DNA from: Coptis chinensis
Taxonomy: Eukaryota > Streptophyta > Magnoliopsida > Ranunculales > Ranunculaceae
Reading direction: 5' to 3'
Length of the DNA: 64,000 nt
NCBI GenBank assembly: GCA_015680905.1
Contig: CM027377.1
Coordinates: 25,754,501 to 25,818,500 of the forward strand
The position numbers and the translations under genes are program-made. Position 1 is the first letter of the stretch; each line of letters opens with the position of its first letter. A model generated the notes under the pieces. The model saw only the letters and a list, made by a program, of their open reading frames with translations. It was not told where the DNA came from and ran no database searches. Shown in pieces: positions 55,492-64,000 of the stretch.

Positions 55492-56319
55492 GTGATTAAC
55501 TTTTTCATTTTTATTTTTTCGTTCCAAAGAATTCCGTAGAAGATAAATCCCCATAAAAAAATTCCCAACAAGCCATATAGAATAATCGAAGGCTAAGCAG
55601 TAAGGCACAACTAGTGTGCATTAATATTGATAAGAAATGATTTTGCTTGATGCGTGGAGCTGATTAACTGTTTCTTGGTTACCTTAGAGTTTGTTGAATT
55701 GAGTCAATGGGCGCCTTTGAGTTCATAATCCGTCATCAATTCACTATCTTCTTCTTCACAAGGTTGAAAAACAGTTTAAATCTAAGTATATGCATTTTGA
55801 TACTAATGAGTTTTTGATTAATCACCAAAGTTGTATTTTTTTTTTTTATTTCCAGGAATGACTGTCTCTCTTTCTTATTCAGTTATTCTGGCTTGCTCTC
55901 ATTGGGTAAGCTCGGTTTTTCATGAAAACAAAATGCCACCCAAAAAAAAAAAGATTTTATTATATTTAAGTGATTGAATTGAGTTGTTTCATTCTAGAAT
56001 AACTGCAAATCATGTATATCTAGATATTGAAAAATTAATTGTTTGTGATGGTAGAAAGTTATGTTTTCAGTCGTAGTTAGTTAGTTGATTTTTGAATTGG
56101 TCCAAACTATTATAATATATCATCAGGCACATATATTTGCTTTTCCATACTGATTTCTTTGAATGCCATAAGGATCAACATCTTGAAATATTTGTTTGTT
56201 TTCCTTATGAAACATCATTTGGATAAATTGTGTAAGCTTGAGTGCCCTTCATTTTGTTTATTGTTGATATGTAATTCATGGGTTTCTGTTTGAAATATTG
56301 AATTTTATGTTTATATTAG
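55492..56319. other. AT-rich DNA after the subtilase fragment
   Basis: T-run at 55839-55850 and A-run at 55940-55950. No gene. Confidence 0.5.
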
Positions 56320-56526
56320 GTGTTAATAATTGTGTTTTATGTGTATATCTCAGGTTCCTATCAATTTGGTTCTTATATCATTATGGTGTTTTCTTCTTTT
56401 TAAAGTTATTAAGCTTCTCTATTCATTTTTCGTGTTAATAATTGTGTTTTATGTGTATATCTCAAGTTACTATCAATTTGGTTCTTATATCATTATGGTG
56501 TTTTCTTCTTTTTAAAGTTATTAAGA
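56320..56526 (+). repeat. 112-bp tandem duplication
   Basis: Copies at 56320-56431 and 56432-56526 (gtgttaataattgtgtttta start, tttaaagttattaag end), almost identical, so a recent duplication. Confidence 0.9.
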
Positions 56527-57056
56527 TTTCAAATGTAAAATTCCACAAAAGAAATTTCTAGGTACAAGATCATACCGTTCCATTGCTGACCAACATCCTA
56601 TTGTGAATCTTCTACAAACGCAGGAACTTGCCTATATATATGTTGACCAACCTGTTAGGAGTGTGCTTAAGATACCACACTGTTGTTCCTATGTTCAGCA
56701 ACAAACTGACGTGAAAGTGCGTCAGTGTCAGGACAAGTGTTTCATTGTTGAGCACCAACCTGTGGAGTGGTTATTTCGGATGCAGATACACTATTCTAGT
56801 TAATGTCATAGAGCATTCACCAGGATGTCATATTCCTCATTATCAACATCTGCAACAGTTACACATACTTGTAGGTATGATTTTAAGCATCATGAATTAT
56901 GAACAAATAGTAAGCGTAAAGCCCTAAACAGTTCATATTTTAACATATTCATCCTACCATATGAAAGTTATCCTGAAACAAGGAAAGTGTGAACTATCTC
57001 ACTCTCTTATAGGTAAAATAGCTTTAATACGCAGGATACTAGCATCTGCACAAGGT
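56527..57056 (+). other. Unrecognised short open stretch
   Basis: A frame covering about 56570-56802 (SIADQHPIVNLLQTQELAYI...) is open for about 75 codons without a known motif. It may be an exon; no ATG at its start. Confidence 0.3.
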
Positions 57057-57163
57057 CAAACCTTAGCACCCCAATTTGGTAGTCAGTTGCAAGAGTAGTA
57101 GCATTAAGTCGTGGAATTCCTTAACCATCTCTAAGACCATCGAACTGGGGTGCTAAGGTTTGT
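57057..57163. repeat. Short inverted repeat
   Basis: caaaccttagcaccccaatt (57058-57077) is complementary, with one mismatch, to the segment at 57142-57163 (actggggtgctaaggtttg). The gap is about 65 bp. Confidence 0.7.
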
Positions 57164-57998
57164 CTTTTATCTTCGTTTAACAGAATCTTAATATTTGAGG
57201 TCATATATTGGATTGAAGCATTGCATGTTCGATCAGAACGTGATGAATTGGCATATCCTTCTTGATTAACCCCTCCTTTGTGTGGAGCATTATGTGTTCT
57301 AATTTGAGGTAAGGTGGTAGATCCTTCTGCATTACCCATTTCAACAGTAGTAGCATAGAGTAGTGAACCTCCTTGACCTGTAGTGAAACCACCACTTTCT
57401 AGGTTGTGGGTAGTAGTACGAACTACAAAACTGTAAGGATGACTCCTGGAGCCTCCGGGTTCAGTACATTGTAAGGATGACTCCTTGATTAACCCCTCCT
57501 TTGTGTGGAGCATTCTGTGTTCCAATTTGAGGTAACATGGTAGATCCTTCTGCATTACCCGTTTCAACAGTAGTAGCATAGAGTAGTGGACCTCCTTGAC
57601 CTGCAGTGAAACCACCACTTTTTAGGATGTGGGCAGTAGTACAAACTATAGAATTGTAAGGATCATTCCTGGAGCCTCCGGGTTCAGTACAAACTACAGA
57701 ACTGTAAGGATGACTCTTGGAGCCTCTAGGTTCATTACGAACTACAGAACTATAAGGATGACTCTTGAAGCCTTCGGTTTTCATTACGAACTACAGAACT
57801 GTAAGGATGACTCTTGGAGCCTCCGGGTTCATTATGGCGTGGACTGGTATTTTGAGTACGTAAAGATCCACCAGCCCCTTGAGAATATGCTGTGGGCGGT
57901 CTAGGCGGTCTACCGCATCCTCTTCCATAATGGTGGTCTCTTTGTGATGTGTTGTTATTAGTTGCATCTCCAGTTGTAGATTCTTTTGACATATCCAT
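57121..57998 (-). pseudogene. Hypothetical repeat-bearing protein, reverse strand
   Basis: ATG near 57998 in good context opens MDMSKESTTGDATNNNTSQR, then DHHYGRGCGRPPRPP (basic, AT-hook-like GRGCGRPPRPP). The reading frame then shifts between overlapping frames. Repeated units SKSHPYSSVVRNE/CTEPGG appear at least five times, followed by two copies of a longer unit (SGGFTTGQGG, YATTVE.GNAEGST, LPQI.T.NAPHKGG). These reflect DNA-level duplications (units around 57240-57470 and 57480-57660). Not recognised; it could be the low-complexity N-terminus of a host gene or a transposon protein. Confidence 0.45.
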
Positions 57999-58511
57999 CC
58001 TTAAAAACAAAGAAATAAGCTCTAGACCCTCTCAGCACCTCTTTCCAGACACTAGGAGAATCAACCTCGAGTAAGAAGAACTCTGCAATCAGTGACATTT
58101 GAAAGAAAAAGGAAAACTAAAAAACAATCTAATGGAAACTAGCATAAGGTGTTGCAGTAAAGAGATTATAGGTCCTTCAGCTATTTGATTCAAGACTAAA
58201 TGCCTGTAGCATTCTTAATAATGAAAATTTCTTTAAGGCAGGGCCAAAAGGGTGATCTTATTTAAGTTTTGAGCCAGGGACAAAAGATTAAGACAAATTT
58301 TTTTGGAACAACATTGTTAAATCTTGCATAATATGCATCAAAATTTGGGAAAGATGATTTTGAAGTTAGCGTGCCTCTGACTTGCAAGTGGTGATGCTGA
58401 ACCTAATCCTTCTATATGTGTATGTGACTCCTCCTGATATATTTATTGTATTTCTTGAGTTTTCTGTTATGACATTGTGCTTTATTTTTGGGAGCTTATT
58501 TTTCAGGTTAG
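57999..58511. other. No gene seen
   Basis: AT-rich; a T-rich tract ending in ttttcag at 58505-58507 may be the acceptor for the next feature. Confidence 0.4.
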
Positions 58512-59163
58512 AGCACAATGTCGAGAAGTGACAATAACCTATTTTTCGTGTTAAGCCTTACAAGTGGTTCCTCCACCCCCAACAGTTGAGAATTCGAGAA
58601 GTGACAATGAAGAGTTTGGTTTAGTAGCTCTTAAACATGTCAGGCTTTTGGAAAAAACTCTCGAGTTCAAAGACATGAAAGATCTAGATAGCTTCACCAT
58701 TGGAGTGAACGGTTTGACCATAGATTTTGAGTTCTCTAAGAACAATCGAGAAAAGTACTATGAGCTCTGTTGGAGTCAAGACACTTTCCTTCACGACAAT
58801 CTTCGAGAATGCATCAATATTAAGTTAGTTGCAGGAGCAATTTCTAAAACTGTAGATTTTGCTGATGCTATAAAAGCCAGCAAGCTTAGTACCCCTCAAC
58901 AGGACTTTGCAGCATGGGAGAAGACTTTGGGAGTGCTTGTGAAGCTTGGCATGAAAGTATACTTTTTACATGCAAGAAGAGGCAACAAACTCATTCCTTC
59001 ACAACAATCTTCGAGAAGGGGCATCAATATCAAGTTAGCTGCAGGAGCAATTTCTGAAACTGTATTTGCAGCATGGGAGAAAACTTTGGGAATGCTTGAG
59101 AAGCTTGGCATGAGTGTATACTTTTTACGTGCAAGAAAAGGCAGCAGACTCAATGTGCTATAG
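58512..59163 (+). CDS. Unrecognised exon-like reading frame with internal duplication
   Basis: An open frame of about 199 codons (from 58564; no ATG at its start, so probably an internal or last exon behind a ttttcag acceptor) ends at 59161. It reads FGLVALKHVRLLEKTLEFKD, later GVNGLTIDFEFSKNNREKYY. Two copies of a unit INIKLAAGAISETV...AAWEKTLGMLEKLGM.VYFLRAR lie at about 58811-58980 and 59022-59145. The predicted protein is helical and charged. I do not recognise the family with confidence. The uninterrupted frame suggests a recently functional sequence; the internal duplication lacks the middle part (DAIKASKLSTPQQDF). Confidence 0.5.
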
Positions 59164-59670
59164 AATAGCGATAGAGCAACATCTTGAAGAATAATAACCT
59201 ATTTTCTATATGTGTTTAGGACTCCAATCGCAAAGTGTTTGTGCACCCAGGCTTAATGCTGCAAGTAACATTTCATTTGCTTTGTTTATTTTCTATTTTT
59301 AGTCAAGAAAAATATCAGTATGGAGGTATCTTAGAGATGCTACTTTCTCTTTGTATTTTACTTTGGAACTTTGCCAATTTATACTTATGTGTTCGATGTT
59401 TTTTATTAGCTTTTGATGGAAGTGTATGGTCACCAAAGAAGAACAAACGGTAACAGAAATGCAAGGGCAAGGGTGCAGGAGAAGTGGACTTGAACTTGAA
59501 TCAAGTGTTTGGTTGAGGGAACGATAGGAATATATGAAAAAGTGGAAAAAAATAGTGGCTTAAATCATTTCTACTTTCCCACCAATGGAATTTACACTAA
59601 ATTGTTCAAATGCATAGGTGTCGTTAGAGTTGTTACAACTTCATAATTGACTCCAAGTAACACTACGATG
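59164..59670. other. No gene seen
   Basis: AT-rich. A frame at 59235-59453 is hydrophobic but has no family signal. Confidence 0.4.
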
Positions 59671-59793
59671 CTCGAACAAGGAAAGAGAGAATAACCCCGA
59701 CTCAAGGCCATACATTAACACATATCTAAGCACTCGAACAACGAAAGAAAGAAGAACCCCGACTCAAGGCCATACATTAACACATATCTGAGC
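59671..59793 (+). repeat. 62-bp tandem duplication
   Basis: Copies 59671-59732 and 59733-59793 (ctcgaaca..., cccgactcaaggccatacat, taacacatatct). Confidence 0.9.
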
Positions 59794-60043
59794 TTAGGTA
59801 GCACTTACTATACGAACTGAGAGAGTCATCAATACCATAGTGAATCAAACCAACATAGTGAGGAAAAATTATAGGTAATCACACAACAACTGTGTTATAA
59901 GAGTAGGAAAAGTTGTAAAGACCTCTTTGATTCTCAAGAAACAGAGAAAAAAGAACCATGTATTTACAATCCATTTGATGAAGAAACTAAACCAATAATA
60001 CAAAAATAAAAAGATTTGAATGTAATTTAATTGTTCAAAATAA

Positions 60044-60486
60044 TCAACAATATCCCCTCGAGCCTCTAGACTGATAAAGCTCCAACCTAGCTTTGGCCTC
60101 AGGCAACAATGTTTCAATTAATAGAAGGATCTTGCACCATGAAGATTTGCTTCAACACCCATTCGAGTACTGAGAGTACCTCGACCTGTGCCATTGCCTC
60201 ATTGTCAGGGACATGAAGTGCAATGTAGCATAGAAGAACCAATGCTAAAATTTGAACAATTTGGTCTCCAAAATAAACCAGTTGTGTCAAGTGCATTGCT
60301 CCACCTGCACTGATAATGGCCTTGGAATGATCAAGGTGGAGGTGATTATCGGTACAAGCAAACTTCATAAGAGCAATAATTGACTCTCTAGAAACTTCTG
60401 GCTCCCTATCCTCAAGTAATTTCACCAATTGCCCGATGATCCTTACAATCATCATCTTATAATTGATAATCATGACCATATTAGAG
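60044..60486 (-). pseudogene. ARO (armadillo-repeat-only) protein gene fragment, C-terminal part
   Basis: The minus-strand frame reads MMIVRIIGQLVKLLEDREPE, then VSRESIIALMKFACTDNHLH, LDHSKAIISAGGAMHLTQLV and ALHVPDNEAMAQVEVLSVLE, closely matching my recollection of the last armadillo repeats of plant ARO proteins, which regulate polarised tip growth with RIC/ROP signalling. A frame slip near 60122 follows PSIN. The family's C-terminal tail then continues in another frame (ETLLPEAKARLELYQSRGSR) to a stop at 60044. The N-terminal ~500 residues are absent; the fragment ends where a dispersed repeat begins at 60487. The slip and truncation make it a pseudogene. The natural C-terminus is kept. 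Confidence 0.85.
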
Positions 60487-60587
60487 ACTCCTAAAAAAAG
60501 TAAGGCTAAATAATTAGAAATACCTCCCTAAATTTGCTTAATTCTCCCTAATCTATTCTTTATTTTCTATGGCCTCCTCAAAATAAA
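60487..60587 (+). repeat. ~100-bp dispersed repeat, copy 2
   Basis: See copy 1 at 52068. It abuts the broken end of the ARO fragment. Confidence 0.8.
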
Positions 60588-60756
60588 AAGAAATATATTC
60601 TACCGAAAACCTATTCACTTATACACATTCAACCAAAAACCTATTACTATACTCAACCAAAACACTTCCTTACCGTTTCTATACTCAACCAAAACCTGTA
60701 CATTGTTCACCAAATCAGGTACTCTTCTTACTGTTTATGTTATGTTTGATTCGATT
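60588..60756. other. Short caaccaaaac-rich stretch
   Basis: The phrase ctcaaccaaaac recurs at about 60650 and 60684. No gene. Confidence 0.4.
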
Positions 60757-61000
60757 TTTTTTTGCTTGGAGATTATAAGGTACTTAAAGTAGTGGGGGAC
60801 ATAGTTCAGCACCTTCCTCTCAAACTATCAAAGAACACCGATATATTCTTTTTTTTTTTGCTTGGAGATTATAAGGTAGTCAAAGTAGTGGGGGACTTAG
60901 TTCAGCACCTTCCTCTCAAACTATCAAAGAACACCGATAGATTTTTTTTTTTTCGTTTCAAGATTATAAGGTAGTCAAAATAGTTGGGGACTTAGAAATT
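60757..61000 (+). repeat. ~96-bp tandem repeat, 2.5 copies
   Basis: Units starting at a T-run plus ggagattataaggta at about 60766, 60862 and 60957. Each has agtagtgggggacttagttc. Two units are open in one frame (GDYKVVKVVGDLVQHLPLKL) but no start or continuation supports a gene. Confidence 0.88.
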
Positions 61001-62964
61001 CCACGATACTGTTCAGGGATGCCTAGGCATCAAGGGTCGAAACTTGAAAGTACATGTGTGAGAGGCTTAAATGTTTTTGTCCCATGCATAGGGTTAGTTG
61101 AGAATCAAAATAGATTATCCATAACATAATTACACTATATGGAAAAACATACAGGTAGATTACTACGCAAAACAACTTACAATATAGATGCATAACAGAA
61201 ATTGACATGTTTATCAATTATGAAAACCCACCTTTCACTGAATGGAAAAATGACGAAGAAAAAATAAAGAGAACAAAATATGTATAGGGTTTGTACGAGG
61301 GGCACTATTCGTTTCAGTGGACAAAAGCCTATTTGCCATTATTTTGTTGCTTTGGGTCAGATATCCAACCATGAAATCTAAGATTGCAAAGTGAAGCATT
61401 GTGCGACCAAATAAAAACATTCTTAAAAAATCCTCTGACCTCCTTTAGAAGAAGATCCAGGTGTTAACATAGCAACTCACTTAAACTGCTATTTGATTGT
61501 TCTGAAAATGTTAAGATCATATGTAAATACCAACGACCCTGAAAACATATATCTGGTTGTGAGAGGATCACTGATCAGTCCGCAAATGTTCGCTTTATTA
61601 CCTTTACAATGCTTCAAATATGCCCTTCTTATGCTTAATGAACAGACAACTTATAGCTTTCGCTAAAATTTGCAGGATACAGGCCATTTAGGATGCATAT
61701 TCCTAATACGTGCATTTTGACACAAAAAAGATGGCTATATACGTTGCTTGGGAAGATTCCAGCTTAGGAGCAACAGTGCCGGAAAGTTAAAATCAAAAGT
61801 TAAGTCAAGGACTCAAGACTGGAAGTTACTGACCCAGGGACCAAAAGCCAATTTCAAGACTTCTAGTGTATGGGCTTAGGTCAAAAACCTATTAGTTTGT
61901 TTCTAAAAGGAAGGGTATGATTGTAAATGGTGTCCTATATAAACCAAAGTTGTAGACAAAGATCTTTACCCTAGATCTAATCTTTGGTCAATAGGAGTAG
62001 GTTAAATGTTTTTAATTTAAATTGTTATTTACTTATTTTCCATTTTCATGTTCTTTAGTGTAAACCAAGTTCTTAATCAATTCAATACAAGTTTTCTTAA
62101 TCATTTCTATACAAGTTTTCTTCATCATTTCAATACAAGTTTAAGATTGAGAGTAATTCCAAATAGGCATAAGAGACTAGGAGAGAAGATTTACAAAGTT
62201 TAGTGCTTCATCCATTAAAAACCATCCTCTAAAGAAAGAGTCTAATATGAACAACAAAACCCTTTCCACCACTACCAAATACTCTTTTTCAAATGGCGTC
62301 GCCGTCATGGATTCATATGGGAAGAGAAGATGGAGAAAAGCAACAATCATTGAACCCTTCTTCTCAATCTTCATTTCAATTTTTTAGTTTTTTTTTTTTT
62401 CTAATTTTCGTTACTGATGTTTCATTTTTGTGTGTTTCCAGTACATTTTTTCGCAAACGGAGCCCGAAAGTAGCACAAGACGAGTCACCGGAACTTGCTG
62501 TAGAAAACAGAGTGCAAACGGAGAAAATTAACCCGCACCGCACCTGTCACACGCGCGCCCACGAATGAAATGCACCTGCATATGTCAGACACTCGTCCGT
62601 GTACTACATGCACACACGAACCATTACCCAGCGCCCACAAATGACACGTGACTGCGCCTCCTTTGACCTGCGCCGCGCCTCGTTTTTATCAGATGAAGAT
62701 TCTGTTAGCTAGGAATCTTCATATGTAAGTCCACTTGAATTTACCATAGTCTATTTAATTCAACTGTTAGTAGATAAAAATTAGATAAATTTACAAGTTT
62801 TTGAGTTTTCAAAAACTAAAAATTTAATTAAAAAACATTTTAAAAATTAAAAGTTTTTATTAATTAAAATGAATTAGTACTCATCAGCAAGGTTAAATGT
62901 TAGAATTAGTTTAGTAGCATGTTTAGGTCTTAGTTTTCATTAATTGTTGTTTATGCATGATTAG
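61001..62964. other. Intergenic or degraded transposon DNA
   Basis: A TATA-like cctatataaacc at about 61934 in LTR-like surroundings. Three tandem copies of a ~25-bp unit (aattcaatacaagttttctt) lie at 62069-62143. A GC-rich island (about 62500-62690) is rich in cgcgcccac and cctgcgccgcgcc. A 91-codon frame at 62293 has no family features. Confidence 0.45.
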
Positions 62965-64000
62965 TGATAAGTGCCCAAAACTGTAGTTTTAACCCTGTAA
63001 CAGTCATACTTTTAGACCAATTATGTGAGTAATAATTAAGAGTTAACACTGATTACGTGTTTTATTGCATTTCAGGTTTCAAAGTCCATTATGTGCGTAA
63101 CGTGCCACTTTTAGCGAGATAAAGGAGCTAAGGTCGGTTATTAAGGAGTTCCGTGATTAAAGGCCAAGATTCAAGAAGACAAAGCCTTTCCAAAGCCCCG
63201 GTCAAAAGCTGAAAAGTCGACGCTGGTGAAACAAAGACACAAGTCGTGAGAACTTCCGAAAGCCGTATCTTTGGACTCAGACCTCGGAATTGGGCCTACC
63301 TTATGTCAAAACGACCAGCTCGGAAAGAGCTTTACAATGGTCTAAGCCTTGACCCAATCAGAGGAGTAGAGGTAGACGAAAAGTCTGTGGAAGCCAACTG
63401 CAGCTGAAGAGGTCCTTTTGGACTGAAAGAATTGGGTTTTGGGCCTGATTCTCTGGCCCAAAACATGGCTCCAAGCCCATGCACGATTTTTGGATCTGAA
63501 AGTATAAAAAACGAAAGCTTAGCTCTTTGTTAAGGGTAGCTAGTTAGATCTAAAATAATATAGATAATTCTAGATCTGTTTTCATTAATTAAATTAAGTT
63601 TTAGTTCCATTTTCAATTCTTGTTTTAGATTAAGTCTTTGAATCATTGTTCTTGATTGATTAGATAAATAAAATAGTTATTTTATCAATTTCGAATTGTG
63701 TTATTTCAATCTATTGGATCTAGTTTTAATTATTGTTGGTTACCATTTCTTAGTGTTAATTAGAATTTAATCATTGTTTAGTTTAGATTAGTAAATTTCG
63801 AATCTTGATAATATGTTTAGTTTAGATTCATATGGGAATGATTGCGGAATGATTCAAGGCTAAAACCTCCATTAGAGGGGTTGATAAAGCCTTGATGAAA
63901 ACTTGGTGGTATAGTGTAGAAGCATTGTAGAATCTATTCCAATCTAGAAGGTCGTGTTTCGCCATGAGAATGGGTGGACGACCTCACATGCTAGTTAGTA
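62965..64000 (+). repeat. LTR related to element C, plus strand, cut by window end
   Basis: Starts TGATAAGTGCCCAAAACTG and follows the reverse complement of the element C LTR for about 580 bp (to about 63545), including tttagcgagataaaggagc and the TATA at 63503-63510. It then diverges strongly. The expected LTR end lies beyond the window, so a full element or a solo LTR cannot be told apart. Confidence 0.85.

Noticed and set aside
62293-62568. 91-codon frame with ATG
   Set aside because: Low-complexity Phe/Ser run over a T-tract, no domain, no conserved feature.
34576-62964. Helitron termini (5' TC, hairpin plus CTRR end) to explain the gene-fragment cluster
   Set aside because: No convincing pair of ends could be located by eye; kept only as a hypothesis to test.
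1-64000. tRNA, rRNA and snRNA genes
   Set aside because: No cloverleaf or conserved rRNA/snRNA segments noticed; a tRNAscan-SE or Infernal run would settle it.

Overview
The window is plant nuclear DNA, most likely from a dicot with a medium to large genome. The evidence is Ty3/gypsy retrotransposons of the plant-specific Tat and Athila lineages, a CACTA-type DNA transposon, AT-rich intronic or intergenic DNA, and broken, intron-containing pieces of typical plant genes (MOR1, NEMP/DUF2215, ADP-glucose pyrophosphorylase, subtilase, ARO armadillo protein). I found no rRNA or tRNA gene, no CRISPR array and no intact host gene. The species cannot be named from the sequence.

Left half (938-34570): a three-level nest of LTR retrotransposons, resolved to the base by LTR ends and target-site duplications. 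Element A (938-34570, 310-bp LTRs) is an old Tat-lineage element with gag, protease, RT, two RNase H domains, integrase, a ~170-bp repeat array and a spliced antisense gene. Element B (7140-30506, 1524-bp LTRs, TSD caaat) is a much better preserved Athila-lineage element that landed in A's repeat array. Element C (18407-27929, reverse orientation, ~1145-bp LTRs, perfect TSD cacct) lies inside the 3' part of B. C carries gag, protease and an env-like reading frame but no RT, RNase H or integrase, so it is non-autonomous. Without its inserts A is about 10.3 kb and B about 13.8 kb.

The most interesting signals are in the elements. (1) A carries an antisense gene with its own TATA-like box, a clear 81-bp intron and a probable second one, encoding a globular domain followed by a coiled coil. 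(2) B and C share a set of short hairpins just upstream of the 3' polypurine tract. Their stem sequences differ but remain complementary, which suggests a conserved RNA structure. (3) B has a palindromic conserved block after integrase and a repeated G-tract motif flanking its env-like gene. (4) C carries five GC-rich palindromes.

Right half (34576-62964): low-coding DNA with a cluster of unrelated gene fragments at 42436-42784 (MOR1), 47582-48985 (NEMP), 53451-53653 (AGPase), 55327-55491 (subtilase) and 60044-60486 (ARO, reverse strand). There are also two unrecognised coding-like stretches (57121-57998 reverse, 58512-59163 forward). Where exon boundaries can be seen they are kept, so copying happened at DNA level. 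The NEMP piece lies inside a probable CACTA-type element (43757-51722), which also contains a copia relic and a foldback MITE. Many short tandem duplications are scattered through this half.

Right edge (62965-64000): the start of another LTR related to element C, in the opposite orientation and cut by the window end.
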